A stretch of DNA of 62,497 nt from JAXHTH01 sp034211115 (GTDB lineage: Bacteria > Planctomycetota > Phycisphaerae > Phycisphaerales > SM1A02). The stretch lies in NCBI GenBank assembly GCA_034211115.1, contig JAXHTH010000108.1, positions 1 through 62,497 of the forward strand, read 5' to 3'. The notes below the pieces were generated by a model that was not told where the DNA came from, did not search any database, and saw nothing but the letters and a program-made list of their open reading frames with translations. The first letter of the stretch is position 1. Every line of letters starts with the position of its first letter. Below, one piece after another: positions 25,256-32,280 of the stretch. A program made the translations under genes and the position numbers.

Positions 25256-26176
25256 TCAGTGGGCGTCGATCTTCCCGAGCAGCTTGAGGAGCGTCTCCGT
25301 GTCGGTGCGCAGCGTGATCGTGATCTGCCGTCCGGTGCGCTCGACCTTCGCATCGCCGGTGAACTTCGCGATCTGCGCCAACCATTCGTTTTCCTCGGCG
25401 TTGAGGCGGACGAGGGCGAAGATGCCGTCGATCACGTCGACGATGTCCCTGGCGCGCTGTCGCGAGTCGGCGCTCATCGACATGGCGGCCTCGATCTGCT
25501 CCTCGCGTTCGGCGATGGCGAGGGTGAACGCATCGGCGTGCCTGATGACCTCGGAGACGACGTCCATGTCCGGGAGCATCCTGCCCGAGGCGACGGCGCC
25601 GAACATCATCGCGCCCCCGGGCGGCTCGAGTTCCATGGTCTTCTCGTCGGCGTCGGCGTAACTGTCGGCCTTGTCCAGGGCGATGGCGGCCGCCCGGGCA
25701 ATGAGCATCGGCTCCTCGCCGGCGATGACGTATCGCCGCGAACCCCTGGCCGCGAGGAAGGTGACCACGTCATCGTCCCACACGTGCAGGGGGATGTCGT
25801 CGACGACGACCTTCTTGTGACCCTCGGCATGCTCGTCTTTGGCGGCGTCGACGATCGCCTGGAGATCTACGGTCTCGGCGAGGCTGATGATGGCGACCTC
25901 CCCGCCGTCGACGGGGCCGTAGACGGTAATCCCCATCAGCTCGGTCTCGGCGTCCATGTTCAGGTGCCGCTCGAGCTCGGAAAACTTGATGTCGGCGAAG
26001 TCGAGCTGTTCATTCTCGGCCAGCGTCTTTCCGAGTTCGGAGGCGAAGAACGCCTCGGCATCGAGATGGGCCACCCATTTCAGGTCGGGCGGGAGCCAGT
26101 CGAGGGCGAGCTGATCGGCGGTCGCGCCGCCGGCGAGGGCGAACGCGGCGGCAAACGCGAGGCAGGCGAATCGCAT
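25256..26176 (-). CDS. Exported protein of unknown function upstream of the sigma pair
   Basis: A 306-aa protein with a signal peptide (MRFACLAFAAAFALAGGATA). The mature part begins LDWLPPDLKWVAHLDAEAFF, a pattern found in planctomycete exported proteins related to DUF3352-like repeats, then alternates short strands and helices (MGITVYGPVDGGEVAIISL; RRYVIAGEEPMLIARAA; RQITITLRTDTETLLKLL). Its end is 8 bp from the sigma gene start, so it may be a target or a sensor of that system. The family relationship is tentative. Confidence 0.72.
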   Translation of the reverse strand: MRFACLAFAAAFALAGGATADQLALDWLPPDLKWVAHLDAEAFFASELGKTLAENEQLDFADIKFSELERHLNMDAETELMGITVYGPVDGGEVAIISLAETVDLQAIVDAAKDEHAEGHKKVVVDDIPLHVWDDDVVTFLAARGSRRYVIAGEEPMLIARAAAIALDKADSYADADEKTMELEPPGGAMMFGAVASGRMLPDMDVVSEVIRHADAFTLAIAEREEQIEAAMSMSADSRQRARDIVDVIDGIFALVRLNAEENEWLAQIAKFTGDAKVERTGRQITITLRTDTETLLKLLGKIDAH

Positions 26177-26334
26177 GGGATCTCTCCTATCCGGAAAACA
26201 CGAAGCAACGGCCGTCCGCCACGAAGGCGGGGCGTTACCTCTTCTACGCTCTCCGGGCGGGGAGCGTTACATCAGCCTTGTTGGTGGGGCGGGGGCGCCG
26301 GTTTCGCGGATGAGCAGCGGGCGGTCGGGGGAAA

Positions 26335-26356
26335 CCGCGGGCTGGTCAGCCCGCGG
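26335..26356. terminator. Perfect 10-bp hairpin between divergent transcripts
   Basis: CCGCGGGCTG pairs perfectly with CAGCCCGCGG over a 2-nt loop. It sits between the end of pepA (minus strand) and the start of the exported-protein gene, so it may end pepA transcription, although no T-tract follows. Confidence 0.45.
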
Positions 26357-26362
26357 CTATCA

Positions 26363-26396
26363 CCCTCGACCCTCGAGCCTCAAGCCTCAAGCCTTC
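26363..26396. repeat. CCTCAAG heptamer array spanning a stop codon
   Basis: Five degenerate heptamers (CCTCGAC, CCTCGAG, CCTCAAG twice, CCTTCTC). In the pepA sense the unit is GGCTTGA, and the pepA TGA stop lies inside the first unit. Confidence 0.8.
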
Positions 26397-27865
26397 TCCG
26401 CGTATCCCGCGGCGACTTCCGCGAGCAGGCGCACGCCGTAGCCGGTGGGGCCGGTGCAGAAGAGGTCCTTATCGGAGTCGACGCTGCTCGTGCCGGCGAT
26501 GTCGATGTGCGCCCAGGGGATGTCCTCATCGACGAAGTAGCTCAGGAACGCCGCGCCCTGGATGGGATGGCCGTCGCGCTTGGGGCCGCTGTTCCAGATG
26601 TCGGCGTGCTTGGCCCGCATGAAGTCCTTATGATCATCCCAGAGCGGGAGGCGCCAGACCTTCTCGCCGGTCGTCTCGCCGGCCTCCTCGACGCGTTTGC
26701 AGAGGTCGTCATCGTTGCAGAAGTAGCCGGCGGACCAGTAGCCGAGGGCGACGACCACGCCGCCGGTGAGGGTGGCGGTGTCGAGGATCGCCGTGGGCTT
26801 GATCTTCCTGCACGCGTAGGCGAGGGCATCGGCGAGGACGAGCCGGCCTTCGGCGTCGGTGTTCGTCACCTCCACCGACACGCCGTTGTACATCGTGATG
26901 ATGTCATCGGGCCGATACGCGTCGCCGGCGACCATGTTCTCGGCGGCGGGGAGCAGCGCGACGACGTGCACGGGCAGCTTGAGGGCGGCGATGGCGAGCA
27001 TCGCCCCGATCACCGCGCACCCGCCGTTCTTGTCGTACTTCATCCCCTTCATGGAGTTGGAGATCTTCAGCGAGTAGCCGCCGGTGTCGTAGGTGATGGT
27101 CTTGCCCACGAGCGCAAGCTTGACGCCCTTGCGGGGGCGCTGGGGCTTGTGTTCGAGGATGATGAGGCAGGGCTTGGAGGTGGAGGCCTTGCCCACGTTG
27201 ACGATCCCGCCCATGCCCTGCTTCTTCGCCTCGGCATACGAGATGACGCGGCAGGTGAGGCCGGACTTGCGGGCCAGCTTGCGCGCCTCGGAGGCGATCC
27301 AGGTCGGGTTGCAGATGTTGGGGGGCGTGGCGGCGATGCGCCGGGCCTCGTTGGCCGCCTCGGCGAGCGTGAGGCCGTCCTTCAGGCCGGACCTGAAGTC
27401 GCCGTCCTCGGCGGTCACGGTGAGGGCGGGATTCGCCTCGGTGGTCTTGGCCGCCGAGCCGTCGAAGAAGTCCACGCGCCAGTTGGCCAGCCCCAGGCCC
27501 TCGCCCACGCAGCGGCCGGCGGTGGCGGCGTCGACCGACCGGGCGGGGATGGCCTCGCTCAGATGGAGCCTGGCCGCCTTGACGGCCATGCGATCGAGCT
27601 TCCTGCTCAGCTTCGCTCCGACGGTGCGGAGCGTGGCGGGCTTGAGCTCCTCCTTCCTGCCCAGCCCCACGAGAAGATGATCATCGCCGGCGTGGGCGGT
27701 CTCGCCCGCCTCGGCCTTGAACCCCGGCGTTGTGAGGGCGGCCTTCAGCGCCTTGCGAGCCCCGGCCTCCGGCTTCAGGCCCCTCGGCAGATCCTCTGCC
27801 TCGGCGAAGACGCCGACCACGGTGAGCGGTGAGCGGGCGGTTCCGACACGGATCGACTTGAACAC
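26387..27865 (-). CDS. pepA: Leucyl aminopeptidase (M17)
   Basis: A cytosolic two-zinc aminopeptidase that removes N-terminal residues in peptide turnover. The C-terminal catalytic domain has VGKTITYDTGGYSLK, KGMKYDKNGGCAVIGAM and NTDAEGRLVLADAL, which supply the metal-binding Asp and Glu residues and the catalytic Lys and Arg. The N-terminal macro-like domain starts FKSIRVGTARSPLTVVGVFA. The start chosen is a GTG at 27,865 with AGGAG 6 nt upstream, giving 492 aa, the normal length. It is divergent from thiD2E. Confidence 0.93.
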   Translation of the reverse strand: MFKSIRVGTARSPLTVVGVFAEAEDLPRGLKPEAGARKALKAALTTPGFKAEAGETAHAGDDHLLVGLGRKEELKPATLRTVGAKLSRKLDRMAVKAARLHLSEAIPARSVDAATAGRCVGEGLGLANWRVDFFDGSAAKTTEANPALTVTAEDGDFRSGLKDGLTLAEAANEARRIAATPPNICNPTWIASEARKLARKSGLTCRVISYAEAKKQGMGGIVNVGKASTSKPCLIILEHKPQRPRKGVKLALVGKTITYDTGGYSLKISNSMKGMKYDKNGGCAVIGAMLAIAALKLPVHVVALLPAAENMVAGDAYRPDDIITMYNGVSVEVTNTDAEGRLVLADALAYACRKIKPTAILDTATLTGGVVVALGYWSAGYFCNDDDLCKRVEEAGETTGEKVWRLPLWDDHKDFMRAKHADIWNSGPKRDGHPIQGAAFLSYFVDEDIPWAHIDIAGTSSVDSDKDLFCTGPTGYGVRLLAEVAAGYAEKA

Positions 27866-27897
27866 GGCGAACTCCTCATGAATGGCGGTGGGGGCGT

Positions 27898-27903
27898 AGT
27901 GTA
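27898..27903 (-). promoter_or_regulatory. Predicted -10 element (TACACT) of pepA
   Basis: CGC-TACACT on the minus strand lies 32 nt before the GTG start at 27,865. Confidence 0.45.
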
Positions 27904-27971
27904 GCGTTAAACGGAAGAGATGCGGACGGGATGCGGGCGGGGGATCGAGGGCCGTCCGCGGGCGGCCGGCG

Positions 27972-27977
27972 TAGGAT
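27972..27977 (+). promoter_or_regulatory. Predicted -10 element (TAGGAT) of thiD2E
   Basis: CG-TAGGAT ends 6 nt before the ATG at 27,984, predicting a leaderless mRNA. AGGA in the same hexamer could alternatively be read as a Shine-Dalgarno sequence, so this case is ambiguous. There is no room for a TPP riboswitch if it is the promoter. Confidence 0.45.
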
Positions 27978-27983
27978 GAAAAC

Positions 27984-29033
27984 ATGACCGCCGCGAGGAT
28001 CATCGATGCCAACGCGAACCGCGCGCGGGAAGCGCTGCGGGTCATGGAGGACGCGGCGCGCTTCCTCCTCGACGACGCCGCGCTGAGCGGCGACCTGAAA
28101 TCCCTGCGGCACGACCTGCGCGGCGCCCTGGAGCGCCTGCCCCCGGGCTGGATCGAGGCGAACCGCGACACGCCCGGCGACGTGGGCACGGCCATCACCG
28201 CCGGGCGCGAGAGGAGCCGGACAGACTTCGTCGAGGTGGTCATCGCCGCGGGCAAGCGGCTCAGCGAAGCCCTGCGCGTCATCGAGGAGGCGGGGAAGAC
28301 GATCGATCCCGACTTCGCCCGGGGCGTCGAGGCGTTGCGCTATCGCGCGTACGACGTGGAACAGCGTCTTCAGTTGCGCCTCGGGAGCGGGCGTGCGCGG
28401 CAGTGGCGCGTCTGTGTCCTGCTCACCGAGTCGATCTGCACGCGATCCTGGGAGGATGTGCTGCGTGCGATCATCGACGGCGGGGCCGACTGCATCCAGG
28501 TGCGCGAGAAGGACATGGACGGCGGGACACTGGCGCGGCGCGTGAGGCGCGTCATCGAACTGGCCCGGCCCGCCGGAGCGAGCGTGATCGTCAACGATCG
28601 CGCGGACGTCGCCCTCGCCGCGGGCGCGGACGGCGTGCACGTGGGCGAGCACGATCTGTCGATTCGGGATGTGCGCCGCATCGCGGGTCGGACGATGCTC
28701 ATCGGCGCGAGCACGCACGACCTTGACGAGGCGAAGGCGGCCATCGAGGCCGGGGCGGACTACTCCGGCGTGGGCGCGATGTTCACTTCAGCGCTGAAGC
28801 CCGCGCGTGAACCATCAGGACCCGAGTATCTGCGGCGCTTCATCGAGCACTATCCGAACACGCCGCACCTGGCGATCGGCGGCGTGGGGCCGGAGAACAT
28901 CGACCGGCTCGTCGACGCCGGCTGCCGCGGCGTGGCCGTGAGCAGCGCCGTCTGCGCCGCCGACGATCCGGCGCGGGTGGTTCGAACGCTGCGCGAGGCG
29001 ATCGAGGCCGATCGGTCATCATCTCGGCATTGA
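27984..29033 (+). CDS. thiE: ThiD2-ThiE fusion, thiamine phosphate synthase
   Basis: Makes thiamine phosphate by joining the HMP-pyrophosphate and thiazole phosphate units. The C-terminal part (about 145-340) is a TIM barrel with CIQVREKDMDG, VIVNDRADVALAAGADGVHV, LIGASTHDLDEA and AIGGVGPENIDRLVDAGCRG, all typical of ThiE. The N-terminal 130 residues (RIIDANANRAREALRVMEDA, DFVEVVIAAGKRLSEALRVI) match the ThiD2 helical domain, proposed to take part in pyrimidine supply and found fused to ThiE in several phyla. No other thi genes lie beside it. Confidence 0.93.
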   Translation: MTAARIIDANANRAREALRVMEDAARFLLDDAALSGDLKSLRHDLRGALERLPPGWIEANRDTPGDVGTAITAGRERSRTDFVEVVIAAGKRLSEALRVIEEAGKTIDPDFARGVEALRYRAYDVEQRLQLRLGSGRARQWRVCVLLTESICTRSWEDVLRAIIDGGADCIQVREKDMDGGTLARRVRRVIELARPAGASVIVNDRADVALAAGADGVHVGEHDLSIRDVRRIAGRTMLIGASTHDLDEAKAAIEAGADYSGVGAMFTSALKPAREPSGPEYLRRFIEHYPNTPHLAIGGVGPENIDRLVDAGCRGVAVSSAVCAADDPARVVRTLREAIEADRSSSRH

Positions 29034-29048
29034 GCCTCGATGAGCATC

Positions 29049-29067
29049 CCGGGCTCACCGAGCCCGG
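29049..29067. terminator. Perfect hairpin after thiD2E
   Basis: CCGGGCTC pairs with GAGCCCGG over the loop ACC, 15 bp after the stop codon. No T-tract follows; a repeat array does. Confidence 0.45.
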
Positions 29068-29075
29068 CTCCGAAC

Positions 29076-29161
29076 CTCCAGGCCTCCAGGTCTCCAGGTC
29101 TCCAGGTCTCCAAGCCTCAAGCCTCAGGACTCAAGTCTCAAGCCTCAAGCCTCAAGCCTCG
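29076..29161. repeat. Compound array of CTCCAGGT and CTCAAGC units between convergent genes
   Basis: About four CTCCAGG(T/C) units followed by about seven CTCAAGC / CTCAAGT units. The minus-strand gene at 29,152 ends inside the array: its TGA is part of the unit GGCTTGAG. Confidence 0.85.
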
Positions 29162-29691
29162 AAACTCGTCTCCTCCTCCGTCGAAAGCGGGGAGACGCAG
29201 CGCGCCGCGTGGCGCATCGCCTCGGTCTGATCGGCGGGGCAGGGCAGGCCCGGCCCGCGCCACCGCGCGCCGTCGTGCACGAACGCGACGTACCCGAAGC
29301 CCTGCCGATCGTTGGTGTTGTCGGTGATGATCGCGGGCACGAAGCCCAGGCGGATCGTGTTCACCTCGGCGCTGAACGCGCGCCTCTCCCTCGAGTCGGT
29401 CGTGTCGAGCCGCACGGAGTATCGATACTCCATCTCGCGGAGGGAGAGGCTGGTGCCGCGCATCAGCTCGCGGCGGCGCTCGCTGCTCACCTCGCGGATA
29501 TCGGCGGACTCGACCTGCATCGTCGGCTTCGGCGCGCGGAGCAGGCCCGCGGCGATCATGCCGACGAAACCGGCGAGAAGGAGAATCACCGACACCTGCG
29601 GGGCGGCCACCCGCATCACCCACAGCAGGAGACCGAGCGCCGCGAGGATGATGGAAAGGGCGAGGATCAGTCGGCGGCCGGTGAGAAACAT
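29152..29691 (-). CDS. Small membrane protein of unknown function
   Basis: About 179 aa from MFLTGRRLIL; a start 18 bp further upstream exists but the promoter element ends 7 nt before 29,691, favouring the shorter form. Two membrane helices (about 5-45: LILALSIILAALGLLLWVM, QVSVILLLAGFVGMIAAGLL) precede a soluble domain with MEYRYSVRLDTTD, FSAEVNTIRLGFVPAII and GYVAFVHDGARW. Not recognised. Back-to-back with the antiporter gene. Confidence 0.68.
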   Translation of the reverse strand: MFLTGRRLILALSIILAALGLLLWVMRVAAPQVSVILLLAGFVGMIAAGLLRAPKPTMQVESADIREVSSERRRELMRGTSLSLREMEYRYSVRLDTTDSRERRAFSAEVNTIRLGFVPAIITDNTNDRQGFGYVAFVHDGARWRGPGLPCPADQTEAMRHAARCVSPLSTEEETSFEA

Positions 29692-29698
29692 GAACGGC

Positions 29699-29704
29699 AG
29701 TGTA
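29699..29704 (-). promoter_or_regulatory. Predicted -10 element (TACACT) of the 29,152 gene
   Basis: GGG-TACACT on the minus strand ends 7 nt before the ATG at 29,691: a leaderless configuration. It occupies the place where a -35 box for the divergent antiporter promoter would be. Confidence 0.5.
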
Positions 29705-29721
29705 CCCAAGTCGCTTCCGTG

Positions 29722-29727
29722 TATCCT
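29722..29727 (+). promoter_or_regulatory. Predicted -10 element (TATCCT) of the antiporter
   Basis: CGTG-TATCCT ends 8 nt before the ATG at 29,736, with no Shine-Dalgarno sequence between: a leaderless configuration. Confidence 0.5.
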
Positions 29728-29735
29728 GTCGCCCC

Positions 29736-31145
29736 ATGAGCGACCTTCTGCTGGCCACGACCGGCCATCACGGCCAGGTCACGGAGACCATCACGATCTT
29801 CATCGCCCTGCTGGGCGGGGCGGCGGTGGTGGGCGTCCTGACCAAGTTCATCCGCCTGCCGTACACGATCGCCCTCGTGCTCGCCGGGCTGCTGGTGGCG
29901 ATTTCGGGGGCCGCCCCGCCCGAGGCGGTGATCACGCACGATCTCGTCTTCGTGCTCTTCCTCCCGCCGCTGCTCTTTCAGGCGGGGCTGCATCTGGACC
30001 TCGAGCACCTGCAACGCAAGGCTGCGGTGGTCGCGGTGCTCGCCATCCCGGGGGTGGTGCTGAGCATGTTCGGCGTGGCCCTGGCCATCGAGCCGTTCCT
30101 CGCGCGCGGGATCGCCTCGGAAGCGAGCCTCTGGCTGCCGGCCCTGCTGTTCGGGGCAATGCTCGCGCCCACCGATCCGATCTCCGTCCTCGCGACGTTC
30201 CGCAACGTCGGCGCGCCGGAGGGCTTGCGCACGCTCGTCGAGGCGGAGAGCCTGTTCAATGATGGCACGGGCGTCGCGCTGTTTCTCATCCTGCTCGCCG
30301 CGGTGTTCCCGCAGGGGGCGATGGCGGATCATGATGCGGCAGGGGCGCTGCATGAGGTCCAGACTGCCGCGGTCGCGCCGGTGGATGAAGCGAATCTCGC
30401 CGAAGAAGAGGCGCACGATGAGGCGCCTGCAGAGGCCGCGATGACGAAGCCGGGGGTCGGCGGCGGTTCGATCTCGATTGCCGAGGCCGTGCTGAGGTTC
30501 ATCCGCGTCGCCGGCCTGGGGCTCATCATGGGCCTGGGCCTGGGGCTCATCGCGCTGTGGCTGCTGAAGCGACTGGATGATCACGTCCTCGAGAACGCGA
30601 TCACCGTCGTCCTCGCCTGGGGCTCCTACATCCTCAGCGAATCGGTCGGCGGGTCGGGCGTGATCGCCGTCGTCGTCGCCGGCCTCATCATGGGCAACTA
30701 TGGCCACAAGCTGGCGATGAGCGAGCGCACGAGCGAGACGATCAATATCTTCTGGGAGTCGATCGATTTCATCGTCAACTCGATCGTGTTCCTGCTTATC
30801 GGGTTCGAGCTTCAGGACATCGGCGGCCTGGATGCGCTGCGCAGGCCGCATGTTCTGCTCGCGGTGGGGACGGTGTTTTTCGCCATTCTCGCCGTCCGCG
30901 CGGTGATCATCTATCCCGCCGCGTTCATGTACGGCCGGCACTGGCCGGGCGCGTGGAAGCACATCGCCTTCTGGTCGGGCCTGAAGGGATCGATCCCGAT
31001 GGCGCTCGTGCTGGGCCTGCCGGCCGGCGAGCTGAAGACGTTCCTCGTCCCCATCGCCTTCGGCGTGGTGCTGGTGAGCCTGCTGCTGCAGGGTCTGACG
31101 ATGCCGATGTTGATTCGGAGGCTGGGAGTGAGCGGGCAGGCCTGA
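29736..31145 (+). CDS. CPA1-type Na+/H+ antiporter
   Basis: A 469-aa monovalent cation/proton antiporter with about 12 membrane helices. The core shows LVFVLFLPPLLFQAGLHLD, GAMLAPTDPISVLATFRNVG with the Asp of the ion site, LVEAESLFNDGTGVALFLIL, and FWSGLKGSIPMALVLGLPAG. It lacks a long C-terminal regulatory domain. An acidic hydrophilic insertion of about 45 residues (around 200-245, rich in Ala, Glu and His) interrupts the middle of the fold and is unusual. It probably serves pH and sodium homeostasis in the inner membrane. Confidence 0.92.
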   Translation: MSDLLLATTGHHGQVTETITIFIALLGGAAVVGVLTKFIRLPYTIALVLAGLLVAISGAAPPEAVITHDLVFVLFLPPLLFQAGLHLDLEHLQRKAAVVAVLAIPGVVLSMFGVALAIEPFLARGIASEASLWLPALLFGAMLAPTDPISVLATFRNVGAPEGLRTLVEAESLFNDGTGVALFLILLAAVFPQGAMADHDAAGALHEVQTAAVAPVDEANLAEEEAHDEAPAEAAMTKPGVGGGSISIAEAVLRFIRVAGLGLIMGLGLGLIALWLLKRLDDHVLENAITVVLAWGSYILSESVGGSGVIAVVVAGLIMGNYGHKLAMSERTSETINIFWESIDFIVNSIVFLLIGFELQDIGGLDALRRPHVLLAVGTVFFAILAVRAVIIYPAAFMYGRHWPGAWKHIAFWSGLKGSIPMALVLGLPAGELKTFLVPIAFGVVLVSLLLQGLTMPMLIRRLGVSGQA

Positions 31146-31200
31146 AGGCCTGGAGACTGGAGGCTTGGAGACCTGGAGGATTGAAGGCCTGAAGATGGAG
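31141..31200. repeat. GGCCTGGAGACTGGAG-type array at a gene 3' end
   Basis: Seven or eight degenerate 7-8 bp units (GGCCTGAA, GGCCTGGA, GACTGGAG, GCTTGGAG, ACCTGGAG, GATTGAAG, GCCTGAAG). The antiporter TGA stop is inside the first unit. Confidence 0.85.
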
Positions 31201-31226
31201 CCGGGCTCTGTGAGCCTCGTCCCCGC

Positions 31227-31232
31227 TACACT
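31227..31232 (+). promoter_or_regulatory. Predicted -10 element (TACACT) of the PhnP-like gene
   Basis: CCGC-TACACT ends 6 nt before the ATG at 31,239 and no Shine-Dalgarno sequence is present: a leaderless configuration. Confidence 0.55.
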
Positions 31233-31238
31233 GTTTTC

Positions 31239-32102
31239 ATGGTCCGCGACGTTCAGTGCATCCTGCTGGGGACGGGGACATCGGCCGGCGTGCCCGTGAT
31301 CGGCTGCGATTGCGACGTCTGCACCTCCGATGACCCGCGCGACAAGCGCCTGCGCTGCTCGGCCTGCGTCCGGTTCGTGGATTCCGGGGGCCGGGAGCGT
31401 GTCATTCTCATCGACACCTCGCCCGACCTGCGCGAGCAGGCCCTCCGCCTGCGCCTCGATCGTTGCGATGCGATCATCTACACGCACAACCACGTCGATC
31501 ACACGTTCGGCCTCGACGAGGTGAGGCGATTCAACGTCCTCATGCAGCAGTCCATCGAGGTCTGGGCCGATGAGAACACCCTGCGGTCCCTGCACCGCAT
31601 TTACCGGCACATCTTCGATCGCGACCGGAACGTCAACGACTCGTTCGTGGCGACGCTCATCCCGCAACTCATCCGGCCGGAGCAGCCCATCGATCTGTTC
31701 GGGCTGCGGTTTGCGCCGATCAGGCTGCTGCACGGCAAGCTGCCCGTGCTGGGGTTCCGCATCGAGGCGCTGGATCATGCCGGTCGGGTGGCGGACGATC
31801 AGCCCGCCCCGCTGCCGCTCGCGTACTGCACGGACGTCTCGGCGATACCCCCGGAAACCTGGCCGCGTCTGACCGGTCTGCGGGCGCTGGTGCTGGACAT
31901 GTTGCGCTACCGCCATCATCCGACACACATGAGCGTGGACGAGGCGGTCAGCGCTGCCGAACGCATCGGCGCCGAGCGCACGTGGTTCATCCACATGACA
32001 CACAACATCCTGCACGCCGATCTCGACGCCCGCCTGCCGGAGCGGATGGCGTTGGGGTGGGATGGGCTGGTCATCGATGAGGAAGCGATGGGTGATGAGT
32101 GA
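31239..32102 (+). CDS. PhnP-like metallo-beta-lactamase-fold hydrolase
   Basis: A 287-aa MBL-fold phosphodiesterase of the PhnP / lipoate-octanoate-associated type. LLGTGTSAGVPVIGCDCDVC at the N-terminus is typical, with a Cys-rich zinc-binding insert (CDCDVCTSDDP ... LRCSACV). The metal site includes THNHVDHTFGLD, later His and Asp residues, and the C-terminal THNILHADLDARLPERM. Members hydrolyse cyclic or diester phosphates; the physiological substrate here is unknown. An array starts at its stop codon. Confidence 0.9.
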   Translation: MVRDVQCILLGTGTSAGVPVIGCDCDVCTSDDPRDKRLRCSACVRFVDSGGRERVILIDTSPDLREQALRLRLDRCDAIIYTHNHVDHTFGLDEVRRFNVLMQQSIEVWADENTLRSLHRIYRHIFDRDRNVNDSFVATLIPQLIRPEQPIDLFGLRFAPIRLLHGKLPVLGFRIEALDHAGRVADDQPAPLPLAYCTDVSAIPPETWPRLTGLRALVLDMLRYRHHPTHMSVDEAVSAAERIGAERTWFIHMTHNILHADLDARLPERMALGWDGLVIDEEAMGDE

Positions 32103-32120
32103 TAAGCGATGAGCGGTGAG
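32093..32120. repeat. GATGAGT/GATAAGC array spanning a stop codon
   Basis: Four degenerate units (TGATGAG, TGATAAG, CGATGAG, CGGTGAG). The TGA stop of the PhnP-like gene lies within it. Same unit type as at 19,961 and 49,801. Confidence 0.8.
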
Positions 32121-32138
32121 GATGCGGATTCCGGGGGG

Positions 32139-32207
32139 CCGTTTCGCGACGCGGTTCACCCGCGTCTCCGGACGCCCCGCACGGGGGTAAACCGCGTCGC
32201 GAAACGG
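32139..32207. repeat. Inverted pair of the dispersed 27-bp half-site
   Basis: Arms 32,139-32,165 and 32,181-32,207 are inverted copies differing at two of 27 positions, with a 15-nt loop. The left arm is identical to 19,994-20,020. The CCGTTTCGCG ends lie outermost, opposite to the pair at 6,539. Confidence 0.85.
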
Positions 32208-32265
32208 GGGAAGAACCCCAATCCGCCCCGGCCGGGCCGCGCTTTCCCGCGCGGGGCGACCCCGC

Positions 32266-32271
32266 TAGACT
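32266..32271 (+). promoter_or_regulatory. Predicted -10 element (TAGACT) of atpG
   Basis: CCGC-TAGACT ends 9 nt before the ATG at 32,281; the intervening ACGGCCCCT has no Shine-Dalgarno sequence, so the mRNA is probably leaderless or nearly so. Confidence 0.5.
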
Positions 32272-32280
32272 ACGGCCCCT

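Noticed and set aside
25247..27832. An 861-codon plus-strand frame across the exported protein gene and pepA
   Set aside because: It runs antisense through two well-supported genes and reads as repetitive Gly/Val/Arg/Asp/Ala with no domain.
27866..27983. TPP riboswitch upstream of thiD2E
   Set aside because: The 118-bp divergent gap shows no THI-box signature, and the predicted -10 element ends 6 nt before the start codon.
29667..32159. An 830-codon minus-strand frame opposite the antiporter and PhnP-like genes
   Set aside because: Highly His/Arg/Gln-rich, no family features, and fully explained as a shadow of two clear genes.
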